Origin: Prochilodus magdalenae
Lineage: Eukaryota > Chordata > Actinopteri > Characiformes > Prochilodontidae
Reading direction: 5' to 3'
Assembly: GCA_024036415.1 (NCBI GenBank)
Contig: JAMWET010006936.1
Location: 1,964,001 to 2,028,000, forward strand
Length of the DNA: 64,000 nucleotides
Shown here: positions 13,801-44,341 of the stretch, piece after piece
How positions within the stretch are numbered: position 1 is the stretch's first letter
How the letters are laid out: every line of letters starts with the position of its first letter
Notes under the pieces: generated by a model
The model's input: the letters and a program-made list of their open reading frames with translations, nothing else
The model's database searches: none
What the model was told of the DNA's origin: nothing
Translations under genes and position numbers: made by a program

Positions 13801-16697
13801 ATTGGGTTATATCGGTGTTATGTTGGTTTTATTTGTATGTTATTGGTCTTATTCATGTTACAGGTTTATTGCATTCTCTATAAAACATCAAATACTGTAA
13901 TACATGTCTATGAACAGAGCTAAGGAATGCAGGAGGTCAGTCTCAGCAGCAATGGAGAACAGAAAAGCAGAAGTGCAGAAAGATGGAAATGACAGTAAAA
14001 ATAATGGAGGAGGAGATCCATGATTTGAGGGCAGAGAAAGAAGCCCTTGACCAGGTGCGTGATTTTAAAATCATTAAATGACCTGTGCACATCTCATCTC
14101 AAGGTTGATCTTGACGTTGTGTTTATTTGTGCTCACTGCCAGATGCTGTCAGACAGAAAAAAGAAGTGGCAGCTGGAGCGGCAGCGTCTTCTGAAGGAGC
14201 AGGAGGAGCAGTCCAGGAGCAGCGAAGAGGAGATCCAGCAGCTCCGTAGGCAGCTTAGAAGGGCCACCAACAACACTGGACAGCAGGTGAGCTGCACCAG
14301 GGATGACTGTGTTCTGTCTGTGTTTTATCATCAGTTATTTGTATTTTATTATGGACTTAATGGTTGTTGATCTTCCAGCTTTTCTCGTGTGGTGTGCTTT
14401 AATACGTTTATTAATTTATCACATGTCTATAGTTGTTGGTTGTATATTTTGTGTTGTGTAAAGGTTGGCATGTGCTATGCTGCCCCTCTGCTGCTCAAAT
14501 TTGTGCTGATCTTTGTAATTTGGCAGTATCACAACACTCAGTAGAAATCTGTCTCACTGTAGAAAAAGCCTTTTACTGTCTGAGGTGGAACATGTAAATT
14601 GCATTAAAGACCTATTTGCTGCTCGATTTTGCCTTGCAGAGGACGTTACAGTGACTGTATAGCTGTTTAACTGTTGAACTGTAAATTAAAAAATTGTATA
14701 AAGTAATAATGAAAGCAAATCCAAACTAGATACACTGTTGTTGCTAATCTTTTCAGTGTTATACGTAAAGCGGTATCAGTGAAAGTGTGCGGTTTGGATT
14801 TAGATATAGAGATATATACCCAGACATCTGTATATGTAATCTGTTAGATTAGCTAATGCTTACTCTGTCACCTGTCAGTGTCCTGTCATTCTTCGTGTTC
14901 ATGTAGATGTCTCTGTTACTGTCAGCTTTTGGTCAAATACACGTTTCAGGGTTGTTTGCTCATTTAGCATCATTGCAGAAGAAATGTTTCTATTAGAAAA
15001 CGACTGACATACATTTATATAAATAGCATTTGTATGGTGTACAGTGTCTGCCTTCAATTAAAACCCTGGTTAAATACTCTGAAAGAAAAGCATAGGTAAT
15101 GGTAATGAAGATCATTTAGGATCATTTTTGTTTGGCTACAGGCTGTGCTGGAGTTGGAGTGGCAGGAGAGGTGTGATGCAGCGGTGCAGGAACAGAGAAT
15201 AAAACTGGAAGAAGTCATTACTCATCTGCAGGAACAGGTAGGTCTTACATTTTTTATTTTTATCCCATTAAGATATTTATGTATTGAATGTGACAGTCTT
15301 AATGAATGCCCTCCTCTCTGTATGCTGTAGTGTGCAACATTACAGAAGAAAGCAGAAAGTGAAAGACAACCGTTTGAAAGCCAGTTGGCTGTTCAGGTAC
15401 TAATTTCTCATTTCTGAAGTGGTCAAAATGATAATGATTGTATTAAAAAGGCTGAAAAACTAAAGGATGAAAATGTTTTAATGCTAGGAATGCAAAAGAA
15501 AATCTGATTTAAAGTTGATAATTATAAATACAATACAATTAAACCTGTACTATTGTATAATGGACTAATGGTCAAACAGCTGCTTGTTACATATGTTGTA
15601 GGTTTGTTCATCATATGTACAACCTGTTTACACTCTGGGACACAGATGTGTGCGTAACATGTTTGATATAGGTGAAGCGGGTGATGAATGGACTGTTCCA
15701 CTCTCTGAGGGCACAGTTTGAAATGCAGGAGTTCTACACCGGTGACTCTGTTCTCAAGGTTCTCCTTAAAACTATCAAGGTAGGTTATTCTGATCAGTTG
15801 GAAAACAGCTGATCAGATTACACACAACAGTCCAGCAATGAAGAAAACAAGCAGCACTGCTGTTCCACTAATCATGGAAATATTGATACGTTACAGGCAA
15901 GTATAACCTGAGAAATTAATTTTATAAAGTCATAAAGCAGGTAAAGAGGCATCCCGTCTCATGTCTTTCAGCTCTCAGTGAAGCTGAAGTTGCGATGAAG
16001 CTTTATTTTTGCCAGCTTCTTGTTCACACATTCTGGTGCCTCAGCTTCTTCTGTTTCAGTTTACCCGTTCCACAATGGCGCCTCAGCCTACCTGTTCAAG
16101 TCATTACATTATGTAGGGAACATGCTAAATCTGAGCTTAAGATACCTGCTGAAAGTCTTAAGTATATGGGGATCCTTTATTGTGACCAGTGCTCTGGAAA
16201 TATTGATCCTTGTTCTCTGTATTGATGATAAGATTAAGATTACTGAACATACATGAATGAATGATGATCCTTTACTGCTATGCCAGACTAAATGTAATTT
16301 ATTCCTTATTTTTAAGCGAGTGACCATGCGCCTCCTTGAAGAGCATCGGGAGGTTCTGTCCGAAGCAGGTGATGAAGAAGAGGAGTATCTCTCAACAGAA
16401 GAGGCAGTGAAGGAGGAGAACATGAAAGAAGGTGAAATAAGACATGAGAATAAGGATCATTTTCAAGTAAGCCTTGACCAGACCTACATGACTGCATACG
16501 AAACAGCCCATCTGGAATCTTCTGAGCTGACCAGCGATTCCTCAATAGCTTCAACTCTAGATGGGCAACCAGTGGGCACTCGGGGCGAGGGGCATGAAAA
16601 GGAGAATGACTCTGGATGTGACCAATCAGAGCTCATAACACCTCCTTACACTCATACAAAGATTGTTGCTCCAGTGATGCAAACAGAGAAGGAGTAG
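1898..16697 (+). CDS. fkbp15: FK506-binding protein 15 (WAFL-like)
   Basis: Endosome-associated protein linked in mammals to actin, WASP-family proteins and early endosome transport. Exons: 1898-2004, 2731-2809, 2893-2962, 3064-3138, 3230-3328, 3699-3848, 4265-4333, 4925-5065, 5215-5342, 5466-5508, 8007-8126, 9760-9865, 9949-10040, 10575-10641, 11100-11206, 11488-11586, 11655-11749, 12104-12206, 13511-13682, 13918-14054, 14143-14286, 15142-15237, 15331-15396, 15672-15779, 16317-16697. All phases agree. Counted from the tentative exon at 665 the product is 966 aa. A WH1-like N-terminal domain spans about residues 60-160. An FKBP domain spans about 175-279, with the Phe-Asp pair and the Gly-Trp-Glu-Glu-Gly core kept but the usual Val-Ile before it replaced. 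A long coiled coil spans about 500-830 and a Glu-rich tail follows. Mammalian FKBP15 is about 1,219 aa, and the long acidic C-terminal extension is absent here. Introns starting at 10041 and 11750 use GC donors. AATAAA lies at 16971. Confidence 0.95.
4899..4919. repeat. (TCTG)n microsatellite at a splice acceptor
   Basis: Five tandem TCTG units run into TTTTAG at the 3' end of the fkbp15 intron before the exon at 4925. The repeat supplies most of the polypyrimidine tract of that acceptor. Confidence 0.85.
5640..7965 (-). mobile_element. Tc1/mariner relic, copy 1, split by a hAT insertion
   Basis: Two parts, about 5640-5791 and 7192-7965, match in order the uninterrupted copy at about 35510-36130. 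Read on the minus strand, the 7285-7488 part has a linker of the Asn-Thr-Ile-Gly-Arg-Arg type followed by Leu-His-Ala-His-Arg-Pro. In the copies at 35.6 and 56.2 kb the low-coordinate part reads like a transposase C-terminus (Leu-Gln-Glu-Leu-His-Glu-Asn-Ile-Gln-Ala-Ala-Trp type). Both patterns fit the Tc1/mariner (IS630) superfamily. All frames are broken. It lies in the fkbp15 intron 5509-8006. Confidence 0.7.
5792..7191 (+). mobile_element. hAT-like non-autonomous element with 8-bp target duplication
   Basis: A 1,400-bp unit flanked by identical 8-bp sequences GGTGTTGG at 5784-5791 and 7192-7199. Its ends form an inverted repeat: CAGAGATGTATA on the left, and the complement of the right end reads CAGACATGTATA, one mismatch in twelve. 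Both ends continue into sub-terminal repeats of AGTACTT/AAGTACT type, common in teleost hAT elements. An ATG at 6154 begins a short Glu- and Ser-rich reading frame that soon breaks, probably the start of a transposase gene left in an internally deleted copy. Class hAT follows from the 8-bp duplication and terminal pattern. Confidence 0.85.
8480..9480 (+). pseudogene. Broken Tc1/mariner transposase gene
   Basis: Joined across several frames, the region carries most of a Tc1-like transposase. First comes an N-terminal helix-turn-helix segment ([10 protein letters not shown]), then a Gly-Arg-Pro-Lys-Lys linker. The catalytic signatures follow: Phe-Ser-Asp-Glu near 8915, Gln-Asp-Asn-Ala-Ala-Val-His near 9180, and Pro-Ile-Glu-Asn near 9280, in the spacing of a DD34E enzyme. 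Frameshifts and stops make it non-coding. It sits in the fkbp15 intron 8127-9759. No clear terminal inverted repeats were found, so the ends are approximate. Confidence 0.85.
11785..12040 (+). mobile_element. DNA-transposon end fragment (Tc1-like terminus)
   Basis: The stretch beginning near 11792 (TACACTCTATGTCCATAAGTA, then GCAGACACCT) resembles the common fish Tc1-like terminus that reads as 'tacactatatggccaaaagtatgtggacacc'. Only one end is recognisable and the inner part decays before the exon at 12104. It lies in the fkbp15 intron 11750-12103. Family assignment is from memory of the terminal pattern. Confidence 0.45.
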
Positions 16698-16970
16698 AAT
16701 CATTTTCACTCAGCCTCAACTAGTAGAAGCAGTGGATATTTTTGGTGTCTAGAATTATTATATGGGATTGAAATAATGGCCTTTTATGCTGAAATAATTC
16801 CACCATTTCAAACAATCATATCATATCAGCCTGCCTTTAATTTGCTTTGTACAGAATTTGTATATTAAAAATATCCCAGCTTATATATTATATTTTAAGG
16901 GCAGAAATATCAAGGATCTAAACAGATGAGAATGTCTTTTTATATTGTGTTTGCATTTAAGTAAGTGTTG

Positions 16971-16976
16971 AATAAA
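16971..16976 (+). terminator. Poly(A) signal of fkbp15
   Basis: AATAAA 274 bases after the fkbp15 stop codon. An ATTAAA lies earlier, near 16864. Confidence 0.7.
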
Positions 16977-18120
16977 AGGTCATTTTAAGATGGTGTTGGT
17001 TAATATTATGGCTATTCAGGAACACTTCAGTTCAGTACCATCAAGCAAGTTTATTTTGTGTATCCTAATATGTCACACAAAACAAAACAACATAAAACCC
17101 GTGGTAGATTTCCGCCACCGGAGATACAAAAAAATCATAATCTATTCACAATCCATACAGAGATGCAGCGTATGGTGATGGAACACACAAAATGAGAACA
17201 GGGCTTTACACGTAAGGCAAACATACACAGCACAACAGCAGTTAGGGAGAGTCTAACAACAATTATAGCAAGCAGTGGAGATGGTGTCGGACAGCATCAA
17301 TACTTTAATGTAAAACAAATACTAGTGACTCGCTGGTCATACATTTAGCCAGGACATGCACTATAACGCTAAATTCTAGGCTATTCGGTTCTGGTACATA
17401 CGTTAATATACCGATCCAGGAAAACTTTCCTTGTTTTTGCATTATAGTCCGGTACGCTTATCATTCACAGTTAAAAAGTTACAGTGACGTGCAGAGACGT
17501 TCTAATAAACAGCTATTAGTAATCTGATGTCGTTATTAAACAGAGCACAAAAATACAGATTGACAAGACGGACAGACATTTATACTATACAGTTTTTTTT
17601 TTTTCCCAACATGCAAATACAGATTGTATTCATATTTAACTAACTAAATCTTTCATTCATATACATTTAGTTCTACTTAATTACATTTACGTTACGTTGT
17701 TTTGTCTTCTATATGAGTCACTAAAACACATGCTTAGATATAAGAGCACTTAAGTGGACAGAAGTTGGTTCTTTACCTACTGGCTAGTGACAGCAACCAC
17801 TTAGAATAGAAATGCACTGACTTTCAGTTTTGGCTGTAATTTAAAACTGTCTGTTCAGCAAAAAGAAATGTATCAAAAGCTGAAAGGTCTTGGGATGCAA
17901 AAGATGATGACCTCAGAAGTTACTTTTCATTGAAAGAAAGAAAAAGCAATGGCAAATCAGGTGGTCAAGTATCAAATGTACCTGATTCATACTTGTACAT
18001 AACTTCCACATACAAAAAAATCAACATAAATTTGTCTTTTAGTTTACATACTTTTGGTAATAACTGTGTTGAGATTTTTAGTGCTTTAATATACTCTAAC
18101 CAAGCACTTTATTATGTACA
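16977..18120. other. Non-coding stretch between fkbp15 and lrsam1
   Basis: No convincing exon or repeat on either strand, only AT-rich unique sequence with a short poly-T near 17590. It may be distal 3' UTR of lrsam1. Confidence 0.5.
17050..17055 (-). terminator. Possible distal poly(A) signal of lrsam1
   Basis: TTTATT on the plus strand is AATAAA on the minus strand. If used, the lrsam1 3' UTR would reach about 3.3 kb and end about 75 bases from the fkbp15 poly(A) signal, a tight tail-to-tail arrangement. A nearer candidate is at 19684-19689. Confidence 0.35.
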
Positions 18121-18139
18121 TATCCTTTTTTTTCCACAC

Positions 18140-18620
18140 TCATTGCTCATTTTATCAGCCACACTTATCATACAGGTACACTTTGTAGTTCTGCAGTTAC
18201 AAACTGTAGTCCATCTGTTTCTGTGCAGTATTGGTTGTCCCGATATTTAGGACCACCACAGAATAGGTATTATGTGGGTGGTGGGTCTTTCTCAGCACTG
18301 CAGCGATGCCGACATGGTGGTGTGTTACTGTGTGTTGTGCTGGTGTACACGGCCGTGCTGCTGTGTCCACTCTATTACACTCCTACCTTGTTGGTCCACC
18401 TTGTAAATGTATAGATGGAGTCCATAGCGCATTTGTTGCTGCTGATCCACCACCCAAATAATAACTGCTCTGTGGTGGTCTTGTAGGGGTCCAGACCATT
18501 AAAGAACAGGGTGAAATAAGCTAGCACAGTATACAGTGAAACAGATGGAATACAGTCTGTAATTGTAAAACTACAAACTGTCTCTACATGGCAAGTGGAG
18601 CTGATCAAATGGATATCATG
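18140..18620. mobile_element. Palindromic MITE, copy 1
   Basis: The left arm at about 18146-18232 and right arm at about 18526-18612 are inverted copies of each other. Both carry the segments TTTGTAGTT, CTGTAGTCCATCTGTTTC and CAGCT-CCACTT in mirrored order. The centre holds further inverted blocks (CCACCACCCA-ATAATAACTG against ATTATGTGGGTGGTGG). The same family recurs at about 49.05-49.72 kb. There is no coding content. The class is not settled; it behaves as a fold-back MITE. Confidence 0.8.
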
Positions 18621-19683
18621 TGTAGGTACAACGAAGGTGTACCAAATGCAGTGTTTACCTGGAAATCGAATCTTGAGGATATAGGGCTAATATGTGAACA
18701 TGTTTTTTATATTTTGGGGTAAATCTATGAATATCTATAAATATAAAGGCTTGTAGAGACAATAAGACAAGGCAACAAGTGCTAGTAAAGCTTAGAAGGA
18801 TCAGAGGCTGGAGAGTGATGAAACAATGAATGATGTGAAATTACATATTTATCTTAAGGGTGACACCTTCACATAACAGCATAAACTTTACTGGTATGAA
18901 AGCATTCACTGTGTGAGAACAGCAAACACTTCAGTGACCTATAACCTTTCTTATCCTGGGGGGCCAGTGTCCAGTACAGTTTGGTGCTTTCCCTGCTCTG
19001 ACACACCTACTACACCTGACTATTACCAGACAATTACCACTTCTGATAATGACCAGTTACACACCAGTGCACGGTTGCACCTTAAGATTTCTCCTCAAGT
19101 TTGAAGCTTAGAGGAGGCATTACCCTTTCCAAAGGGAATTCCTTAAGGCTGTTGTATAAAACGCCTCAGACGTTTATCTTAACAGCTAAACAAAAGAAGT
19201 GCTGAGAAGCTTACAACAGGAAATTTCCATCATATCCAACAACATCTTCTCTATAATGGAACCTAACCATTAGCAGCTAAACTATCATAGCTAAATACTG
19301 ATACTAGCTGACTTTTCCAAATCACTTTTGGTAACCTGTTACTCTTCCCACAATGAAAAGCAACTGCTTAGTTTAACCATTAGCAGAGAGCGCCTTCCAC
19401 ACCTACACACTGAAGACGTGAACAAAAAAGCTCTTACCCACTTTCGGCTAAAAACTTTTGATCTGTTGATTCAGGCAAGAATTCTTGCTCTGCCCTCCGG
19501 GACCAGAACTGATTACCACTAACGGATTAGTCTTTAAGATTGTATTAGTGATTGTAATCTTAAAGGATTACTTAATATCGATCTGCTTCATCTGTAGCTT
19601 ACCCTTAATAACCATGGACAATAATTTGAACATGTTTCCCCAGTAGCGTACACACAATGAATGCCTAAACATGGCTACTGGCT

Positions 19684-19689
19684 TTTATT
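19684..19689 (-). terminator. Proximal poly(A) signal candidate of lrsam1
   Basis: TTTATT on the plus strand (AATAAA on the minus strand), 676 bases past the lrsam1 stop codon. Confidence 0.45.
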
Positions 19690-20116
19690 ACAAATGCGTC
19701 TTGAGTCACAGAGTTTTCTAGCAAACATCAGAATCAGTGTCTGTGGTAATGAGCTGTATGTAGTACAGATGGCAAATAAGTTTAGTTAGACAGAAAGAAG
19801 CTCGACTAGTCCTTTAACCGCAGGGCATGTGCAATAAAACTACTTCAAGGCACAGACAGAAAAAAAAGGTTGCTGGCCTCATGTCATACAACACAAGTAC
19901 GACTGGGTTGGTAACTGATGTTGATGTTGTGTTGTAACAGTCATGATTTGGGCAGAACAGACAGCGGACACAAAAAAGGCACAAATACTTAAAATAGTGC
20001 AAGTACATAACATTAAGACCAGGACCAAATAGTCTTGGGGCATTTACTTTCTCTTTTATATCACTCTAATATCAGGACAGCACAGCACATTGTACAGTTT
20101 CTGGTGTTATATATAA

Positions 20117-20141
20117 TAACATATATATATATATATATAAA
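20117..20141. repeat. (TA)n microsatellite in lrsam1 3' UTR region
   Basis: Short run of alternating T and A just downstream of the lrsam1 coding end on the minus strand. Confidence 0.8.
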
Positions 20142-20364
20142 GCTTAGATGAGGTCATTGTCTAGTAGCATCCAGCTTTCCTGCTAGAAATACTCCTGTTT
20201 TATTGGCCAGTTTAGGTGTGAAAGTGCAGCAGTGGATGCATTGTACAGCATTTCAAATGACGGTTGAATCACAGCCTACCACTTCATGCAGATAGTGACA
20301 CTGGGCAAATTGTAGAAATGACCCAAGTGTGTAAGTCAGGATGCAGTTTGGAGGGGTGCCGGAA

Positions 20365-36370
<16,006 letters not shown>

Positions 36371-36897
36371 ACTGAAGCCCACAGATGCACTTCAGTTTCA
36401 AAACCTGCTTTATATGAAGCTTGGTGGAGCTACAAAGAAATTACAATGAAACAGAATGAAGAGAGAACTAAACAGCTTCGCAGCTACAACATGCGCCAGT
36501 TTATTATCGCTACTGATATCAAATCAGTCTGGCATGTTTATTAAAACTGGGCTGGGGCAAGCACACACCAACACACCTAGCTAACTGAGCCAGCTATCAG
36601 CTATTAACTGACTAACCTTTAGCTGCAGAATGAAAAACCCGTCCGAAGTAAAACATGAATCTGAGAAAGTATCTGAGTATTAAAATCACAGATACTTGGA
36701 GGATGACATATTAGCCATTTTAGCTGAAAGTTAACCAGGTTGCCTGGAAATAGGTAGCTAGCTACTGCTAAGTGAGTTAGGTAGGTAACACTGACAGCTA
36801 CCTAGACGACCGTTCAGTTACATACTCTGGACCAAAATAAAATTATGACCTTTGAAAATAAATGCCCATGTACAAACAGTACCTTACCACGGATAAG

Positions 36898-36990
36898 CTC
36901 TTCGCGGTGTCAATAAAAACCTGTAATTTCTGTGGAGAAGAAAGCCCCCTGTCCTCCTAGCATTTCCTGACATTAGTGAGCACAATGTTT
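36898..36990 (-). other. lrsam1: Probable 5' non-coding exon of lrsam1
   Basis: On the minus strand a GTAAGG donor (36892-36897) follows sequence ending in TCCGTG. The coding exon starts at 36371 with an acceptor CAG one base before the ATG, so an upstream non-coding exon is required. The 5' end is not defined; about 36990 is a guess. Mammalian LRSAM1 also has non-coding 5' exons. Confidence 0.6.
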
Positions 36991-37019
36991 TGAGTGACGT
37001 ATTGCAGCGCATTACGCAG

Positions 37020-37080
37020 TCTCGCGAGACTACGAGATCAACCCAGCAGTACAAGTATTAGGTGCTACAGTCTCGCGATA
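37020..37080. promoter_or_regulatory. TCTCGCGAGA promoter motifs upstream of lrsam1
   Basis: A perfect palindrome TCTCGCGAGA at 37020-37029 and a variant TCTCGCGATA at 37071-37080, just upstream of the presumed lrsam1 transcript start. This motif is known in vertebrates as a TATA-less promoter element. The same TCTCGCGATA occurs in front of rpl12. Confidence 0.7.
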
Positions 37081-37369
37081 TTGTGCGCATTGCCAGGGAG
37101 TATCTAGATTGAGGAGATCTCGCACTCTTTGAATATTAGGGGCTTCAAAATTTATTGTGAAAGGGGCTCCATGCTAAAATCACGAATTAGGGATGTTATT
37201 AGTCTAGGTTATTTCATTTAATTTTAATTGAATACTTTATTTTGTGAGACAATCAAAATTAAAAACACATACTCTTCCTCTGGATAACGCTGTCTCTTTT
37301 AGTTCACTTTTTATAGTAATATAATTACACCAGCTATATACTCTGGCAGGGGGTGATTCAGGGGGTAGG

Positions 37370-37900
37370 GCAATGAGAGGAGGGAGTCAAAAAGAGAGAA
37401 GAAACTTCAGTATACAGCAGCTTGTGATGATGAGCCTGATGGCTCTCGTGATGAAGGATCTCCTGAGTCGGTCTGTGGAGCACCTCTGTGACAGCAACCT
37501 GCCACTGAACTTGCTCCTTACGTCCATAATGATGGTGTACAGTGCGTACCCATTATCATCCATAATGGACAGCAGTTTGTGCAGTGTCCTTCTCTCTGAA
37601 CCTTCACCAGAGGGTCCAGTGCGGCAACAACAACTGACCCTGCTCGCCTGACCAGCTTGTCCGGGCGCCATTCGTCTCTCTTCTTAATGCTTTCTCCCCA
37701 GGATACCACAGCATGAAAGAGACAGCTGGACACCACAGTCTGATAGAACATCTGCAGAGCAGCAAGGACCCCAGCCTCTTTAGAAAGTAGAGTTGGCTCT
37801 TCCCCCTTTTGTACAGGATGTCTGTGTTGACTGACCAGTCCATTTTATCATCCAGATGCAGTCCGAGATACCTGAGTTTTCCTAGATAGTACAATTACAG
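37370..37900 (-). mobile_element. Non-LTR retrotransposon (LINE) reverse-transcriptase C-terminal relic
   Basis: On the minus strand, several frames joined give the usual end of a fish LINE ORF2. First comes Tyr-Leu-Gly-Leu-His-Leu-Asp-Asp-Lys near 37880. A Leu-Tyr-Phe-Leu-Lys-Arg-Leu segment follows, then Gln-Arg-Cys-Ser-Thr-Asp-Arg and Ser-Phe-Ile-Thr-Arg-Ala-Ile-Arg near 37440. The frame is broken repeatedly. It fits the Jockey/L2/Rex1-like group; the exact clade is not resolved. Confidence 0.75.
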
Positions 37901-38299
37901 CACCACAGAACTGGCAATGGCGATTAACCACTGGGTAAAGTGCGGAAACAGGGGTTTTAAAGGCACCCCATTTTAACCAGGACCTGACAAATCTGTTGAC
38001 TATATGAAAAATAAATCATGATATATATTTAATTTACTAAATCTATTCAGCTCTCAATTAAAGGAGATTCAGGAAGATAGTTGTGTTTTATGTTATCATA
38101 ATCCTACATAGGTATTTATCTGACCCTTCCAAATGAAAATTTCCCATGTATGGCTGTAATATACCTCGGATGATGCTTTATTAATAAAGACGTCCAGTTT
38201 AATGTGCAATTATCTGTAAATAAGATTCTCCAGAGGTTTTGACTTTTATTATTTATAATGCAATATTGTTTTATATTGTTTTGTTCATCTATCTTATTT

Positions 38300-38560
38300 T
38301 TGTATCTTGCTATCCCTTTGCTGCTGTAACACTGTGAATTTCCCCACAGTGGGACTAATAAAGGATTATCTTGTCTTAGCTTATATTATTACTATTATGC
38401 ACTCATTTACACTATGTTATTTTACCTGACCTGCTGCTGTAATTACAGTTTATTCTAATTTAATTTAATAATGTATGTCTTCTCTTGTGCAGTATGAATA
38501 AAAATGTGACACTGCAGTTTCCTTTGTGGTCACTAAAGGTTTATCTCATCTTATCATATA
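38300..38560 (+). mobile_element. Two LINE 3'-tail fragments
   Basis: CCCCACAGTGGGACTAATAA followed by AGGATTATCTTGTCTTA near 38342-38378, and a decayed second copy ending TAAAGGTTTATCTCATCTTA near 38546, match the 3' end of fish LINEs that finish in a short ATCTTA repeat. They are plus-oriented, opposite to the RT relic at 37.4-37.9 kb. Confidence 0.55.
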
Positions 38561-39300
38561 TTATCTAATTCCCAGAATATATAACAAGGTTTGGCTGTCA
38601 ATTCCTGCATAGTCTCCAACATTCAGCTACATTCCCTGTAAAATACACTTTCTGTTTTGGAGTAATTCAAACACTACACATATGAAGAGGTGAATTTCTG
38701 TTGGAAATCACCACCCATTAAATGAATTAACAAAACTGTTGTTTTGTTTAGAATGACATTTATTATCTACATATTGTCGCTGTCCAAAGATAAACACTAT
38801 TTCCAAAATGGCAGTGTTACAGGAGAGGACAAAATCCTTTAACCTTAGCGTAAGTCAATTGAACCAGGCTTCTTCCAAGCAATATTGGACCTTTTCTGTT
38901 GGCCAATTCACAATTTCACACAAAGTAAACAGCAACTTCTGTGTTCAGCTGATAAAAGTAAGAATACTCAAAACTGGAGATACATGGTTTTCGTTGGACA
39001 GTGACGATATGATGCTTTCACTTGATTCTGTGCTATGAGCTCCAGCAGTTATTTGCAATATCAGTTAATTCATGTCTATTATAAGCTTTATGTCTACTTG
39101 TGGCTTAAATAGTACGGTTTTTGGATGCAGCTAAAATCTTTTTCCACGCCATACTTTCTCTCGCGGTTTGATAACCTTTTAACCTCTTTCTGTTAATAGG
39201 GATAGTACTGTATATTGTCACTCTGAGCTTGTCCCGTTCAGTTCACCGCTAACTTGCTTCCATTTACAGAAAACAGCGCCCCTAGCCTAACTGTGGTCTA
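38561..39300. other. Unexplained stretch between lrsam1 and rpl12
   Basis: No recognised repeat or convincing exon. There is an open frame at 38808-39038 of 76 codons, with no splice context or recognisable motif. Confidence 0.4.
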
Positions 39301-39333
39301 CTGCAGCCACGTTGATCTCGAGGTCTTTTACAG

Positions 39334-39400
39334 TCTCGCGATATGTTGTAGCTATAAAATCCCGCTCCGGCGGCCTGTCGTTCTTTCCTTTCTCACTTAG
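39334..39400 (+). promoter_or_regulatory. rpl12: rpl12 core promoter and TOP-like start
   Basis: TCTCGCGATA at 39334-39343, then TATAAAA at 39353-39359, then a pyrimidine run CTTTCCTTTCTC starting about 39383, some 30 bases past the TATA box. The run is what is expected of a 5' terminal oligopyrimidine start, the mark of translationally regulated ribosomal protein mRNAs. Confidence 0.75.
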
Positions 39401-39499
39401 GTGGTGAAGGTGCAACAGTAATCGGTCGTCCCGAATCCGGGTTCATCCGACACCCTCACCAACTCAAGCCGAACTGAGCTCAGCTCCAACAGCAACACC

Positions 39500-43461
<3,962 letters not shown>

Positions 43462-43478
43462 AAGACTGGAGTAAAGAC

Positions 43479-43497
43479 AATAAAATGGTTCAATAAA
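43479..43497 (+). terminator. rpl12: rpl12 poly(A) signals
   Basis: Two AATAAA hexamers, at 43479-43484 and 43492-43497, starting 18 bases after the stop codon. The very short 3' UTR is usual for ribosomal protein genes. Another AATAAA lies near 43562. Confidence 0.8.
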
Positions 43498-43569
43498 TAT
43501 TTGTTGTGTTGGTCATGATTTCTATGAAATTTACAAGGCAATTTGTAAGTTAATCTTTAGAAAATAAAG

Positions 43570-44090
43570 GTTTCACTTGGAACACAAACAACTACATTGT
43601 ACATTTGCTGCCTACAATTAAATCTGTCTGTATAGCCTAAACTTGTTTCAAGTAAGCCTGACAAGGCATGAACCTGTGTGGTGAATGGCATTTCTCCAAT
43701 ATTTCAAACTTGTGTAAATGTTATTACTTTTGGGAGCTAAACCATCCATGTACAAACTCATTGCAATAGTGCTTCCAGGTCAATTTCTATTCCACTAACA
43801 CTAGAAATGCCTTGGCTGGGTGTAGCTCCCCAGCTCTGCACATTTAATGGCTTTCCTGAGCCATGATTCTGCTAATCAACTAATTAAAAAGACATTGGTT
43901 ACAGCTCTATTTAGAGCAGAGTGCCTCATGGTCAATTAAATGATCAGGTGCAGATATTCTATAACCTTATAACCTTTTCTGTTGTGATTGTAAAGCAGTG
44001 GATGTATGACCACTGAATTTATTATAACTCCATAAAATAACCATACCCATTATGCAAAAACCCTTGAACACAGCCAAGCATGTACTTGGT
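43570..44090. other. Convergent intergenic stretch between rpl12 and pole3
   Basis: AT-rich sequence with no exon or clear repeat. It separates the two 3' ends. Confidence 0.5.
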
Positions 44091-44107
44091 TCTACAAAAG
44101 TACAAAT

Positions 44108-44113
44108 TTTATT
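44108..44113 (-). terminator. pole3: Poly(A) signal candidate of pole3
   Basis: TTTATT on the plus strand gives AATAAA on the minus strand, about 850 bases past the pole3 stop. The 3' UTR would include the 20-base T/A run at 44322-44341. Confidence 0.55.
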
Positions 44114-44321
44114 TCAACATACAAAAGCATTTTCCAGGACTGGGCTTGGCATCACTGCCAACATGCCCCCTACCTACTATCTGATGAAAAAATTTACAAA
44201 GGAAAGAGTATCAAAACAGCCCTGCCTTAGTTGCAATAACGTGCATTTTCCACATTCCCTGAATTGTTGGATGCATTTTTGTTCCAGGAGGTACTGCCAG
44301 ATTTTAAATCTTGTGATCCTG

Positions 44322-44341
44322 TTTTTTTTTTTTTTTTTTTT
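44322..44341. repeat. Poly(T) tract in pole3 3' UTR
   Basis: Twenty consecutive T on the plus strand (A-tract in the pole3 transcript). Confidence 0.9.

Noticed and set aside
37373..37894. Host protein overlapping on both strands near 37.5 kb
   Set aside because: The minus strand is a decayed LINE reverse transcriptase C-terminus; the plus-strand frame is its shadow.
38808..39038. A 76-codon gene between lrsam1 and rpl12
   Set aside because: No recognisable motif, promoter or splice context; length is within chance for AT-rich DNA.
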